Under the pieces are notes generated by a model, which ran no database searches, had not been told where the DNA came from, and saw nothing but the letters and a program-made list of their open reading frames with translations. Source: Pseudoalteromonas ruthenica (GTDB lineage: Bacteria; Pseudomonadota; Gammaproteobacteria; Enterobacterales; Alteromonadaceae). From it: DNA of 64,000 bases. Shown one piece after another: positions 1 to 9,219 of this stretch. The first letter of the stretch is position 1; each line of letters opens with the position of its first letter. The stretch covers positions 2,294,001 to 2,358,000 of the forward strand of contig NZ_CP023396.1 in NCBI RefSeq assembly GCF_008808095.1, given 5' to 3'. The translations under genes were made by a program, and so were the position numbers.

Positions 1-484
1 GTCCGGTGGCCACTTGGCGTCCGGCAGACCCAGCGCCATAAATAATGACCGGCTCAACCCCTTGTAATTGTTTGGCAGAAATTAGCGCGCGAATAAAAAC
101 ACGGCTTCCACCAACGCCTAACAACAAATAACAGGCATAAATTAACACCGATGGCCAGGTAATGGTTGAAGGTAGAATATGGGAGAACACATATAAACTC
201 AGGGTGCTGGCTAGGCTTGCGCTGAGCACCACGCCCACAGCACGGCTACTGATATAGCGCAGTACTGCACGGTATAAACCAATGCGAATAAAAATAGCTA
301 AGCTGGTCAGTGATACCGCAGCAAGCACAACCCAGTTCGCCGGTGTCGCCAACGCCGTGGTAATCGGCGATATCAGGGCAACAGCCCCCCAAAATGCGGC
401 AACGATAAAACTTAAATCAACAGCAAGTGTAAATAAACGTTTGTGGGATTGGTGAGCACCCAGTAATGGTTCAAGAAAAGACAT
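1..484 (-). CDS. WbpM/PglF/CapD-like nucleotide-sugar 4,6-dehydratase, N-terminal part (cut by window edge)
   Basis: Translating the minus strand from the ATG at 484 gives 161 residues open to the window edge. The first ~115 residues contain about four hydrophobic helices, followed by a Rossmann-type beta strand and glycine loop (IIYGAGSAGRQVATG). This is the layout of the membrane-anchored WbpM/PglF/CapD family, which converts UDP-GlcNAc to the 4-keto-6-deoxy sugar at the inner face of the inner membrane. The catalytic SDR domain lies outside the window. The gene could supply the 4-keto substrate for the DegT aminotransferase and formyltransferase found 12-15 kb away; that link is inferred. 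Family assignment is fairly secure, exact substrate is not. Confidence 0.8.
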   Translation of the reverse strand, partial: MSFLEPLLGAHQSHKRLFTLAVDLSFIVAAFWGAVALISPITTALATPANWVVLAAVSLTSLAIFIRIGLYRAVLRYISSRAVGVVLSASLASTLSLYVFSHILPSTITWPSVLIYACYLLLGVGGSRVFIRALISAKQLQGVEPVIIYGAGSAGRQVATG

Positions 485-566
485 AACGGTTATTTGATTG
501 GCCTCGAAATCCATTTATGCGGCGGCAAGTTTAGCGCCTGCGTCATGAATTTGCAATGAAGGCAAT

Positions 567-597
567 AAAAAAGGCACCCGTAGGTGCCTTTTTTTAA
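567..597 (-). terminator. Rho-independent terminator after the S-layer-like gene
   Basis: Stem AGGCACC / GGTGCCT with a 4-base loop, flanked by an A run on the left and a T run on the right, so it could work in both directions. It lies about 20 bases beyond the stop codon of the 735-residue secreted protein and would end that transcript before the WbpM-like gene. Confidence 0.85.
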
Positions 598-617
598 GTT
601 AGTAAACTAACTTGGAA

Positions 618-2825
618 TTACTGCCATTGACGACCGTCAATAGTGTAAGTACCACAAGTAGTTACTACGTCATTTACGTTAGCTACGCCACCGTCAGTCT
701 CAGTGCTGAACTTACGGCACTCAGTTTCTTGAGTTTGGTTGATGAAGTAAAGAACTGGTGAATCGGCACGGCCGTTCGGGTTCTTGTTCTGTGCAGCAAC
801 GTGTACTTTGTTCTGCGCAGCTTCAACAAGTAGCTCGATTTCGATGTGGTAGTTAGTCGCAGCATCTAGGCCTAGGCTCTCGATGATGTGCTTACCGTCG
901 AACGTTAGGTGACCTTCAGCAGGAACGTGACCTAGTGATTCGATATCGAACGTGTAACCGCCTTCTAGACGACCAGTTGCTGCATCAACAGCAGTTTGGT
1001 AATCACCAGACTCAAGTACTGCAGACGCTTTGTTACCTAGCTCACCAAGGATAACTTTAGCAGAAACGTTTGCTTCGTTTGCGCTTTCGTTAACAATCTT
1101 AACTACTGAAGACCAGTCGTCAGCATTGATGTTGTATAGGTAAGGGATTTTCGCCTGTAGACCATTGATAGTCCACGTGTGCGTTTTGCCGTCAGCGTTG
1201 TCGCCTACTGGAACGTTGTAAGTACCAGAAGTTACTTCGCTACCGTCAGCGCCGTCATCAGTTACTGTTAGCTCAGCCATCCAGTCAACTGCGTCTTCAA
1301 CGTTAGGGTAAAGGATAGTTTCACCGTCAACGTTGATTACTAGGTTTGCACCGCTAAGTAGTGGATCAGCTGCGTTCAAGAACTCAACGTCGCCAGTAGT
1401 CCAAGAACCGTCACCGTTGTCAGTTAGCGCAACACCGTTGAAAGTGATTGACTCAACTGCTTCAGAGTTCTCGCCGTCTTTACGCTTAAGCGTTAGGTTC
1501 CAGCTGTCGCCTGCGTTTAGAGTGATACCGTAGTCAGCACCGTTCTCTAGGTCGAAACCAGCGATTGACGCTTCAAGGTCAGTATCAACTGCTTCGTCAA
1601 CAAACTGTAGACGTGAACCAGCTTCTGCTTCTACGTCGATTTGTGAAGTTGCGTGGTCAACGTCAACCATTAGGCCTGAAGTGATAGTCACAGCAGTAGT
1701 AGCGTCAGCTAGTGCAGCAGTGATATCAACACCTGCGGTGTTTTTCGCTTCTGGGATAGAGATATCAATCTTATCGCCAATCTTAGAACCTTCAGTTACT
1801 ACGAAGTCAACTGGAGCGTAATCTGCAGTGGTTGGCTTAGCTAGGTATAACTGAGTACGACGTGGAAGGGCTTCACCTTCTTCAAGTACGCCAACGTCGT
1901 TGCTGTACGCGCCAACTGGAGCACCGTTAGTGTCAACGATTGGAGTTGCAGGAGCTGACACGTAGCTTGCACGCCATACGTCATCTGCAGTACCCGCTGT
2001 GTTATCAGCACCGTCGTCGATTTGAATCCACTCAACGCCAGTTGCACCAGCATATACTGGCTCATAACCGTCAAGTGCTAGGTTAAGGTTAGTACCTGCT
2101 GCTACTGGTGCAGAAACAGTGTCTAACTGGATAGTTACGTAATCTACGTCGCCATCTGTGTCTTCGTCAGCATAGTCAAATGATTGACCTACTTCTACGA
2201 AGTGACCAGTTGATGCACCGGTGAAAGCTGCAGCTAGGTCAGTGTTGCTTGGAAGCGCAAGACCTGAGCCATCTGCTTTGGTGTTAAGAGTTGCAACAGC
2301 TGTACCGTAAGCGATAGTGCCTACAGTTGCTGCACCAACAGTTGCAGTTGCAGCGATAGGAGCGAAGCCTGCTGTGTCAACAACTTGCGCTAGCACTACT
2401 AGGCTGTTTGCTGTTGCTGGGCTGAAACCACCTGCTGGGCCAGAAAGTTGGAAACGTAATGTACCTTCATCCGGAAGCTGTACGTCTGATGAGTAAGCGA
2501 TTGATACTGACTTACGACCAGAAGCTGGCATATCACCTTTGAAAGTGATTGCACGCTGACCTACTACAGAGTTGCCGTCGTCAAGTACGTATACTTGGTC
2601 AACAGAAACGTCATCGCTGGCGATGTATGAGTTAGGCTTGATACCGTAAGAAACGTTAGAAGCGTTAAGCGCAACTGGGTAAGTGATGCTTGCTGGAGCC
2701 GCTGTATCAGCAGGAAGACCTACTTTCGCGTCATTTACAACAATCTTTGCCGCAGCATTAGCAGCAAGAGGTGTTGCTAGCGCACCTGCAACTGCCAAAG
2801 AAAGCAGAGCTTTATTAAATTTCAT
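618..2825 (-). CDS. Secreted acidic 735-residue protein, probable S-layer-like surface protein
   Basis: No enzyme family is recognised. Residues 1-24 form a typical Sec signal peptide (cleavage probably after ANA). The mature protein is rich in Ala, Val, Thr, Gly and Asp, has few Lys, and is acidic. It carries Asp-rich loops such as DEDTDGDVD (about residues 219-227) that resemble calcium-binding turns. The only two cysteines lie in the last ~35 residues and could form a disulfide. Codon use is strongly restricted (for example Asn almost always AAC), as expected of a very abundant protein. It has its own consensus-like promoter, a good ribosome site (AAGGAG) and a strong terminator. It sits directly downstream of a type II secretion cluster. 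These traits fit an S-layer protein of the kind reported from Pseudoalteromonas (Slr4); direct homology was not tested. An abundant adhesin or extracellular matrix protein is the alternative. Confidence 0.6.
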   Translation of the reverse strand: MKFNKALLSLAVAGALATPLAANAAAKIVVNDAKVGLPADTAAPASITYPVALNASNVSYGIKPNSYIASDDVSVDQVYVLDDGNSVVGQRAITFKGDMPASGRKSVSIAYSSDVQLPDEGTLRFQLSGPAGGFSPATANSLVVLAQVVDTAGFAPIAATATVGAATVGTIAYGTAVATLNTKADGSGLALPSNTDLAAAFTGASTGHFVEVGQSFDYADEDTDGDVDYVTIQLDTVSAPVAAGTNLNLALDGYEPVYAGATGVEWIQIDDGADNTAGTADDVWRASYVSAPATPIVDTNGAPVGAYSNDVGVLEEGEALPRRTQLYLAKPTTADYAPVDFVVTEGSKIGDKIDISIPEAKNTAGVDITAALADATTAVTITSGLMVDVDHATSQIDVEAEAGSRLQFVDEAVDTDLEASIAGFDLENGADYGITLNAGDSWNLTLKRKDGENSEAVESITFNGVALTDNGDGSWTTGDVEFLNAADPLLSGANLVINVDGETILYPNVEDAVDWMAELTVTDDGADGSEVTSGTYNVPVGDNADGKTHTWTINGLQAKIPYLYNINADDWSSVVKIVNESANEANVSAKVILGELGNKASAVLESGDYQTAVDAATGRLEGGYTFDIESLGHVPAEGHLTFDGKHIIESLGLDAATNYHIEIELLVEAAQNKVHVAAQNKNPNGRADSPVLYFINQTQETECRKFSTETDGGVANVNDVVTTCGTYTIDGRQWQ

Positions 2826-2837
2826 TATATTCTCCTT

Positions 2838-2868
2838 GAATATTCGGAATATTTTGGTTAACCAAAAT
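2838..2868 (-). promoter_or_regulatory. Paired inverted repeats in the 5' leader of the S-layer-like gene
   Basis: An 18-base perfect palindrome (ATTTTGGTTAACCAAAAT, 2851-2868) lies next to a near-perfect AATATTCGGAATATT inverted repeat (2838-2852). Both fall between the predicted transcription start and the ribosome site. They could be mRNA-stabilising leader hairpins or a protein-binding operator. Confidence 0.55.
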
Positions 2869-2895
2869 GCCCTTTGATCAAATTAAGGCAACTAT

Positions 2896-2924
2896 ATTTA
2901 AGCCAGTTATGACAAAGGTGTCAA
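2896..2924 (-). promoter_or_regulatory. Sigma-70 promoter of the S-layer-like gene
   Basis: On the minus strand a perfect -35 box TTGACA (2919-2924) is followed, after 17 bases, by TTAAAT (2896-2901) as -10. The predicted start is about 60 bases upstream of the ATG, giving a leader that contains the palindromes at 2838-2868. Confidence 0.6.
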
Positions 2925-2934
2925 ACACTTTTTC

Positions 2935-2984
2935 GTTATCGTGATAACTTAAATACAGGCCAGTACAGTAAAACAATCGATTGT
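2935..2984. promoter_or_regulatory. Two operator-like palindromes upstream of the promoter
   Basis: GTTATC-GT-GATAAC (2935-2948) and the perfect 12-base palindrome ACAATCGATTGT (2973-2984) lie just upstream of the -35 box of the S-layer-like gene. Their position suits activator binding, but no regulator can be named. Confidence 0.35.
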
Positions 2985-3089
2985 GAAATACAATCTATTA
3001 ACAGTAGAAAACGTTTGTTTGCCGTTTTTTTAAGCAAAAAAATTTTTTCAACTCTCACTTTTCACACTAACACATTGAATATAAAAGAC

Positions 3090-5114
3090 TTATTCAATTA
3101 CTAAGCTTTTGAATTCTTGTGTCATTACGTCGAGTAATTCGTTAATGTGGTCATCGCTGCGAATAATACGCGGCGTCAACATAACAATCAGCTCTACCCG
3201 GTTCGAACTATCACCTTGGCTCTTAAAAAGATTGCCCACTAAGGGTAAATCACCTAATAGTGGCACTTGCGTGGAGCTGTCCGAGTTATTTTCACTGATT
3301 AGGCCCCCGAGTACGATGGTTTGGCCATCACGGGCTAATAGCTCGGTGCTGAAGCTACGGTTAAGAATGATGGGTGAGTCGACCCCAGATAATTTGTTTT
3401 CCCCGGCCTCGGACACAGACTGATTGACCTTTACACTGATCACCCCTTGGGCGTTAATGGTGGGGGTTACATTTAAGGTCACACCGGTATTACGGTATTG
3501 AACATTTTGCACTACGCGGTCTTGAGATGCATCTAAATCAGACGAGGTCTGTGTTAATAACGGGATTTCAGTGCCCACGTTAAGGTTTGCCGACGAGCCA
3601 TCTTTTACCAAGATACGCGGCTTCGATAAAATATTAACCCGAGATTGGCCTTGCAAAAAGTTAAGCGTTGCCGAGTAATCCACCCCTGAAAGCGTGTAAC
3701 TCAAGCCACCGCCACTGAAATCAAGTAAACTGCCTTTGCCTGGGCTGGTATCATCGATTAAGGCACCATCGGCCAATGACCAGTCAACGCCATAGCTAAA
3801 GTTCCCTTCCAAGGTCACCTCGGTGATAGCGGCTTCGATAAGTACCTGCCCCGGTAGAATGTCTATTTGCTCTATAAGCTCAACAACATCGTGATACTTT
3901 GATGGTGTGGTATAAAACATTAACACGTTTTGATTTTTATCTACCGCCATGGAGATATCGTTAGAAACATAGCCGCCTTGACCCGCTGCTTTGTTATTGT
4001 TGCGACGCGTTGTTGTCTCTTCTACCGACGCTGATTCTTCTAACCCAAATAACTGTTTTAAGCTCTCGCCTAAATCTTCGGCACGGATATTTTTAGGGAA
4101 ATAAGTAAAGTAGCGACGACCATCGCTGGATGTCGGTACATCCAGTTGCTCTGTCCAAAACTCTAGGCGATCGAGTAACTTTTTCGAGGAGGTATGCACT
4201 AATATTGAGCGCATACGTGGCATAGGTGTAACCACGATACTACCGGATGTAGCTAAACCTTCGGCATCCATCACCGTTGTTAGTTGCTCTTTAAAGTCTT
4301 CGGGTGTGATATACACCAACTCTAATAAGCGGATGTACTTACCACGCGATGATGGCTTGTCAAAAGCGTTGACGATTTTTATAACCTGCTCAACTTCTTT
4401 ATACGTGCCCGTAACTGATAGCGCATTTTGGGTATTGTTGTATCTGAAATTTGCATTAGTTAGGGTTTTCAAAATACGCGTAAGCGAGCCATAATCGACA
4501 TATTCCAAGGGTACAAATTGTAAAATTTGACCATCAGACTTTGGTATATCAGAGAGTTGACGCCCAGCGCCTAACGCCAGCTTAGTTTGCGCATCACGTG
4601 GGCGCGGCATCACGAACAACACCTCATTGCGCGGCTCGATAATCATATCTTTATCAAGCAGTAGGTTCACCGTAATTTCATACAGCTTTTCCTTGCTCAC
4701 CCCTTGAGGCAAGTTTAAGGTGATGGTGTCGCGCGACTTTTGCAATTGATCATCAATCACATAGTTCAGGCCTAAATTCTCGCCCATGACTAGGTGTAAA
4801 AAGTCAGGCAGCGCCAGCTGATTAGCTGACACATTAACGACTGTGTCTTTATTCTCTATAGGCGGAATAAATACCGACATATCATTGTTAAAGCCGCGCT
4901 CATCATAAGCAACAGACGGCAGCTCTTTGATTTGCCTTTGACGCTCACTGTCTTGATATTTAACTGTGTCTCTTTGCTCAGTACTCTGCTTTTTGGCGAG
5001 GGCTGACTTTGTTATTTTCACCGGCTCATGCTCTTGGCCTCGCTCAGTGACAGCACAAGCACTCAGCATTGCAAGGGTTAACACGCTTAGTGCAAGACTT
5101 CGAACTCTAACCAT
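3090..5114 (-). CDS. gspD: Type II secretion secretin GspD, lipoprotein-type
   Basis: Forms the outer-membrane channel of the type II secretion system. The start at 5114 overlaps the stop of the preceding gene (ATGGTTAG) and has GGTGA upstream; an in-frame ATG at 5126 is possible. The N-terminus is a lipoprotein signal with lipobox LSAC, so the secretin is probably acylated and may not need a separate pilotin. N0/N1-like periplasmic repeats cover about residues 85-330, followed by the C-terminal secretin domain with the signature region VPLLGDLPLVGNLF near the end. At 674 residues it is within the usual GspD range. It is the last gene of the cluster, as in the Xanthomonas Xps order. A hairpin TTGAATA/TATTCAA overlaps the stop codon. 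Confidence 0.93.
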   Translation of the reverse strand: MVRVRSLALSVLTLAMLSACAVTERGQEHEPVKITKSALAKKQSTEQRDTVKYQDSERQRQIKELPSVAYDERGFNNDMSVFIPPIENKDTVVNVSANQLALPDFLHLVMGENLGLNYVIDDQLQKSRDTITLNLPQGVSKEKLYEITVNLLLDKDMIIEPRNEVLFVMPRPRDAQTKLALGAGRQLSDIPKSDGQILQFVPLEYVDYGSLTRILKTLTNANFRYNNTQNALSVTGTYKEVEQVIKIVNAFDKPSSRGKYIRLLELVYITPEDFKEQLTTVMDAEGLATSGSIVVTPMPRMRSILVHTSSKKLLDRLEFWTEQLDVPTSSDGRRYFTYFPKNIRAEDLGESLKQLFGLEESASVEETTTRRNNNKAAGQGGYVSNDISMAVDKNQNVLMFYTTPSKYHDVVELIEQIDILPGQVLIEAAITEVTLEGNFSYGVDWSLADGALIDDTSPGKGSLLDFSGGGLSYTLSGVDYSATLNFLQGQSRVNILSKPRILVKDGSSANLNVGTEIPLLTQTSSDLDASQDRVVQNVQYRNTGVTLNVTPTINAQGVISVKVNQSVSEAGENKLSGVDSPIILNRSFSTELLARDGQTIVLGGLISENNSDSSTQVPLLGDLPLVGNLFKSQGDSSNRVELIVMLTPRIIRSDDHINELLDVMTQEFKSLVIE

Positions 5115-5580
5115 TATTTTCACCATCAAAAATTTTAATTTCTGCCTGTTGCTCACCTTGGGTGAATACAACCTTATTCAGGGTAATTGTGCTTACATCA
5201 AACCCAGCAATTTTTTGCCCTTGGTTGATTTTCTTTAAGCTCCCTACTTGCGTCAGTGGCTCTTCTAAATTTTGCACATCGATAAGTGCAATCAACTGTT
5301 GCTCTTCGAGCGAAATAGCCTTAAGGACCACTTTGTATTTACCTAGCAAGGTTTCACTAGGGCCTTGTACAACCGGAGTTTGCTCTTGCTCTTCACGTAC
5401 TTTGCCAAAGATATCATATTCAAATTGATGCTCGGCAAGCGCCTGCTCGGCGGGTTGCTGCGGAGCACTGAGCTCATAACTATATTCTTTCGGAGCATGC
5501 TTTACCGTTAATACATTTGAATATAAGTCAAAGCCTATCAATGCAACCGCAAGGCCTACTAATACAAACTTGAGATTCAT
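5107..5580 (-). CDS. GspC/XpsN-like inner-membrane linker protein
   Basis: 157 residues. One N-terminal membrane helix (about residues 4-21), a linker rich in Gln, Glu and Pro, then a small beta domain (about 85-150) resembling the HR domain of GspC and PilP, which binds the secretin N0 domain. There is no PDZ or coiled-coil domain after it, so it is shorter than classical GspC. Its place between gspM and gspD matches XpsN of Xanthomonas. Its start overlaps nothing upstream except the gspM stop by 4 bases (ATGA type), indicating translational coupling. Confidence 0.75.
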   Translation of the reverse strand: MNLKFVLVGLAVALIGFDLYSNVLTVKHAPKEYSYELSAPQQPAEQALAEHQFEYDIFGKVREEQEQTPVVQGPSETLLGKYKVVLKAISLEEQQLIALIDVQNLEEPLTQVGSLKKINQGQKIAGFDVSTITLNKVVFTQGEQQAEIKIFDGENNG

Positions 5581-6149
5581 GACTGCTCCCGGTAATAGGC
5601 AATAATACCTATATTGATACTCAGCTTGTCGTTGCGCCCCACAGAGCGGACAAAAAAGTCAGAGACTAATAACCTAGGAGTGTTGCTTTCCAAGCGTTCT
5701 ACAAATTGCATAAACCCTTTGGAGCGACCATCTACGGATAAGGACAGCTTCACTGCCTTTATGTCCCCTTTGAGTTCTATAGGTTGCCAGTTCGCGCGCT
5801 TCTGCTCGAGCTCAAGCTCGTTCAGAATAGGCTCTATCTTGCGCTGCAATTGAAGCTGCAATGACTGAATACTGGTGGTTTTAAATACATGTTTATCTAC
5901 CACTTCAATCGTCGACTTAAGCTGTTCGCTTGCCTGCTGGTAATCCTTTTGTGCTTGAGAAACAGAGTTGAGCTCCCGAAGCTGCATGGATTGTGAATCT
6001 ACTTGCTGCGCCAACTCCGCGCGCCACTCAAATAAAGGCTGCACAATAAACTTTGCCGAAGCTAATAGCAACACTAGGTATAAATACATAGCTTGCTTGC
6101 CAGGGACCTGCTTTTTCTCTTTCAGGTAATCAATAAATGACGGCACCAT
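5577..6149 (-). CDS. gspM: GspM-like (PilO-type) inner-membrane assembly protein
   Basis: 190 residues with a short cytoplasmic N-terminus, one membrane helix (about 20-38), a long coiled-coil-prone segment (about 42-110) and a C-terminal ferredoxin-like domain. This is the GspM/PilO layout: it pairs with GspL to couple the ATPase to the periplasmic parts. Sequence conservation in this family is low, so the call leans on architecture and position between gspL and the GspC-like gene. Confidence 0.75.
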   Translation of the reverse strand: MVPSFIDYLKEKKQVPGKQAMYLYLVLLLASAKFIVQPLFEWRAELAQQVDSQSMQLRELNSVSQAQKDYQQASEQLKSTIEVVDKHVFKTTSIQSLQLQLQRKIEPILNELELEQKRANWQPIELKGDIKAVKLSLSVDGRSKGFMQFVERLESNTPRLLVSDFFVRSVGRNDKLSINIGIIAYYREQS

Positions 6150-6150
6150 A

Positions 6151-7218
6151 CTACAGCCCCTCTCCTGGTGTGGTGGTAAAGGAGATATTAAACGTGGCGA
6201 GCTTACCGCGCTTTACCGTTGGGGTGATATACGCCACATTATGCATATTCGGGTGTTGGTTAAAGGCTTCAAAAACGGCTACCGCATCTTCTGCTTTACC
6301 CGTTACCCGGAATAATTCTTTGGTGTAGTTCACCCGCTCGATATCGAACTCCGCTTGTTTGTAGGCATCACTTAATGCGGCGATAGCAAGGGCTACTTGC
6401 GGCGGCGTTTGAAATGGCGCCCGGATGGAGTTGTAGGTATCAAGCTGGTTTTGGTATTCACTTTGCGCTGTTATCAGCTGTTGCTGTTGCTCCTTTTGCG
6501 CTTGCATATGGGTCTCTATATCGTATTGCTGATAGATAAGAAACCCCGCACTGGCAGCGCCGTATAGGCACACCCCAAGTAATGTCAAAGTGAGCGCTTG
6601 TTCATATTTTTCGATAAAGTTTTTATTTTGCTTTACCAGTTGGCACTGACCCAGCAATAACACATGCTTAGGTTGAGCAAACTCGACCAGCATTTGCAGC
6701 CACTGCTGGACACTATTGATGACTTGGTACTGTTGCTGGCTAACCAATTCACCTAGCTCAAGTGGGTTATCTGTCTGGGTCATGCCTAGTTGCGCACTAC
6801 TTAAACGATAACCATTAAATGCTAATTCATAGGCACCCTGATGTTGGTGCTGTAAAAGTAATTCTTCAGGGATAATAAAGCAGCTGCTTTGCAACTTTTG
6901 CTGCAACGTGGCAACAGCTGACTCGGTCAGGTAGAAAAAGTTAACAAGTGAGCTTGTTTCCTTTTTTTGTTGCTTGTCGGCAACAACTAGCGGTGAAGGA
7001 AATGGCTTTTGATGCTCTTTATACAGCTTAATAGCTTTACCTAGCTCTTTACCCGTTCCAGGTAGTTGACGCTGATCTGCTAAATAGCATTGGCTTGTCA
7101 CAAACACCACGGCGTAGGCCGGAATATGAGTGGCTTCACTTCCTTTGCTATCATAAACACTTTGTCCATCAAAGTAATAGCAACGCGCTAATAACTTTGC
7201 TCGCCAATCAAATTGCAT
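6151..7218 (-). CDS. gspL: GspL-like inner-membrane assembly protein
   Basis: 355 residues. A cytoplasmic N-terminal part (about 1-225) corresponds in position to the actin-like cytoplasmic domain of GspL that holds GspE; it is divergent and I cannot point to nucleotide-binding residues. A membrane helix lies at about 230-250, followed by a Gln-rich coiled coil (about 258-285) and a periplasmic ferredoxin-like domain to the C-terminus, as in GspL/PilN. It lies one base after the gspK stop and one base before gspM, so it belongs to the same operon. Confidence 0.75.
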   Translation of the reverse strand: MQFDWRAKLLARCYYFDGQSVYDSKGSEATHIPAYAVVFVTSQCYLADQRQLPGTGKELGKAIKLYKEHQKPFPSPLVVADKQQKKETSSLVNFFYLTESAVATLQQKLQSSCFIIPEELLLQHQHQGAYELAFNGYRLSSAQLGMTQTDNPLELGELVSQQQYQVINSVQQWLQMLVEFAQPKHVLLLGQCQLVKQNKNFIEKYEQALTLTLLGVCLYGAASAGFLIYQQYDIETHMQAQKEQQQQLITAQSEYQNQLDTYNSIRAPFQTPPQVALAIAALSDAYKQAEFDIERVNYTKELFRVTGKAEDAVAVFEAFNQHPNMHNVAYITPTVKRGKLATFNISFTTTPGEGL

Positions 7219-7219
7219 A

Positions 7220-8143
7220 TTAATTTACTACCCAATGCCACGTGCTTATAGGGGGTTCGTTCTTATACTTGAAATTAGTGTCAAGTACAAGCTCCCGGGA
7301 GGCCGAAACCTTACCAACATGCGCCTCGACACGCAAGCGATACGCGCCTGAGAGAGTGTACCGTACGCCCAATGCGTTGGGGGATTCCAGTTGTTTTGCT
7401 ATTTCTGTAGGTGCCATGCGTGAGCGCATATCCAATACTTTTTCAGCCGCACTTTGGTCTTGGTAAAAGGCTTCAACTAACACAGGGTCGGCCATGACTG
7501 GATAGAAATCAAAGTAATTATACGGCGTTAGATAAGGCGACACTTTATCAACTAACGCTTTATCCCAACCACAGATAAGTTGTAGCTCAGCTTTAGACAT
7601 CAACATCGCATTGCGCGGTGGCACTTTGCTCATCGAAGTGTAACTGTATGACTCGCCGCCGTTTAGACGTTTTAAATCGTCCCAGTCGGTCCAATCTTGC
7701 AGACATTCAGAGGCACGCGTTGCGGTTTCTTCACTTTCCCCTAGCTGCATTAGCAACCTTTCGATAATGCTCGCTTTTGGGTTGTTGTAGGGGATCAACG
7801 AAGCGACATCTAAGACACTCGCTTGAACATTATCGCTAAGGGTAAAGGGAGCACCATAGTAATTAAATGTGGTTGTTTGCGCATCAAGCTCTTGCTGATT
7901 GGTGAATGAATTTAATGACTCAACACTGATATCTGCGCTACGAGCGGTGCCTTTTATAATGTCCATTTTTAACTGTGCCATCGCAGAGTCGGCCTTTAGT
8001 TCTGCCCGCATTCGATTTTGAATGCGCTCTAACAGCAGCTGGTTTTGCTTGGTCACCGTTAAATAATAAGCAGAAAACGCAGCGAGAGAGGCAACCACTA
8101 ACAGTACAGAAAAAAGGGCAATCCCTGTTTGACGCTTGAGCAT
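7220..8143 (-). CDS. gspK: Minor pseudopilin GspK
   Basis: The start chosen is the ATG at 8143, one base after the gspJ stop, which puts the prepilin signal MLKRQTG at the N-terminus; the reading frame is open further upstream but that part overlaps gspJ. After the Gly the sequence begins IALFSVLLVV, lacking the Glu at +5, which is the hallmark of GspK, the tip pseudopilin. The 307-residue length and the acidic stretch CLQDWTDWDDLKRLNGGES fit the family's alpha-domain insertion. GspK caps the pseudopilus with GspI and GspJ. Confidence 0.92.
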   Translation of the reverse strand: MLKRQTGIALFSVLLVVASLAAFSAYYLTVTKQNQLLLERIQNRMRAELKADSAMAQLKMDIIKGTARSADISVESLNSFTNQQELDAQTTTFNYYGAPFTLSDNVQASVLDVASLIPYNNPKASIIERLLMQLGESEETATRASECLQDWTDWDDLKRLNGGESYSYTSMSKVPPRNAMLMSKAELQLICGWDKALVDKVSPYLTPYNYFDFYPVMADPVLVEAFYQDQSAAEKVLDMRSRMAPTEIAKQLESPNALGVRYTLSGAYRLRVEAHVGKVSASRELVLDTNFKYKNEPPISTWHWVVN

Positions 8144-8144
8144 G

Positions 8145-8816
8145 TTAAATCCCCACCTGATGAAACTCGACGACCTGTCGCTTGTACTTTGGTAAGTTTC
8201 TAATGTGGGTTCGAAACACACTTTGGTATTGGGTCTCTTGGTAGGTGTATGAAACCTTTATCGCTCGCGGCAATAGGTGCTGCGCCTCTGCTTCAACGTA
8301 TGATTCACTGATATCATCAAAGGTTATTATCGGCTTTGCCTCTATGGCAGTGATGGTAAAGTCACTGACAGGCTGCTGCAGAACTTCACTGCGGCATGAG
8401 CTTTGCTCGATCTGCTGAGAAATACTTAATATTAAATTTTGGGCTAAGTCACACTCAGTAATAACAAGCTCGTTTGGCTGCTGCTCGTTCATTGCCAGTG
8501 TAGTCACTACCTCATTGCCAAAGCCGAGTACAGAGTAATTCGAGGCGTAGCGAAGGGTATTGTTTTGCGTACTTAACAGCAGCATAGTCTCACCGCTGCC
8601 ATCATCAACATAGTAATCCATCATGCTGGCTATGGAGTAGCGTAGCTTAAGTTGCGTCTTTAAGTTTGTTTGTGCACCACTTATCAGGGATTTAGTGCTG
8701 CCAAAATTTTTCAAATACAGACCAAAAGCTTGATAGCTCAACGTTAGCACCATAGCTAAGATGGTGACTGAGATAAGCATTTCAATTAATGTGAAGCCGT
8801 TATTGTTGCTGCGCAT
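8145..8816 (-). CDS. gspJ: Minor pseudopilin GspJ
   Basis: 223 residues beginning MRSNNNG followed by FTLIEMLISVTILAMV: a class III signal with Gly at -1, Phe at +1 and Glu at +5, processed by the prepilin peptidase. Its start overlaps the gspI end by 17 bases. Size is typical for GspJ, which sits in the tip complex with GspK and GspI. Confidence 0.92.
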   Translation of the reverse strand: MRSNNNGFTLIEMLISVTILAMVLTLSYQAFGLYLKNFGSTKSLISGAQTNLKTQLKLRYSIASMMDYYVDDGSGETMLLLSTQNNTLRYASNYSVLGFGNEVVTTLAMNEQQPNELVITECDLAQNLILSISQQIEQSSCRSEVLQQPVSDFTITAIEAKPIITFDDISESYVEAEAQHLLPRAIKVSYTYQETQYQSVFRTHIRNLPKYKRQVVEFHQVGI

Positions 8817-9219
8817 CTTTCAACCATAACAGGTGAGTAAATTTAAACGTTTGTGAGCTTACATCATCTTTGACGCATGAAAATTCAACATCAATCAGTT
8901 GATATGAATAGCGGCTGTTAATATACCCACCCGCGTCTATATCAAAGCGGCTTGGGGTGTATTGCTCTCGCTTTTCGCTGCTCCAATTACATTGCTTGCC
9001 TAGTAACTCTATGGTGCCGGAGCGTTGCTCGTCTTCCAGCGCAATAATAATTTCGTCACGTAGAGTCAATACACTTTCAAGCTCATTGATCCGCTTACTC
9101 GCTTTAATCTCGAAGTTAACGAAGTTGCTGTATATTAATTGTGTCAATGCTATCGCCATGGTGGCAATGGTTACCGCTACGAGCAACTCAACTAAGCTGA
9201 AGCCTTTAATATTGTTCAC
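8800..9219 (-). CDS. gspI: Minor pseudopilin GspI
   Basis: 139 residues, starting MNNIKG then FSLVELLVAVTIATMAI, a class III prepilin signal with Glu at +5. Overlaps gspH by 14 bases and gspJ by 17. GspI nucleates the pseudopilus tip. Length and position between gspH and gspJ support the assignment. Confidence 0.9.
   Translation of the reverse strand: MNNIKGFSLVELLVAVTIATMAIALTQLIYSNFVNFEIKASKRINELESVLTLRDEIIIALEDEQRSGTIELLGKQCNWSSEKREQYTPSRFDIDAGGYINSRYSYQLIDVEFSCVKDDVSSQTFKFTHLLWLKDAQQQ

Noticed and set aside
683..2877. Several 60-77 codon frames opposite or within the S-layer-like gene
   Set aside because: Shadow frames caused by strong codon bias of the main gene; none has a ribosome site or independent support.
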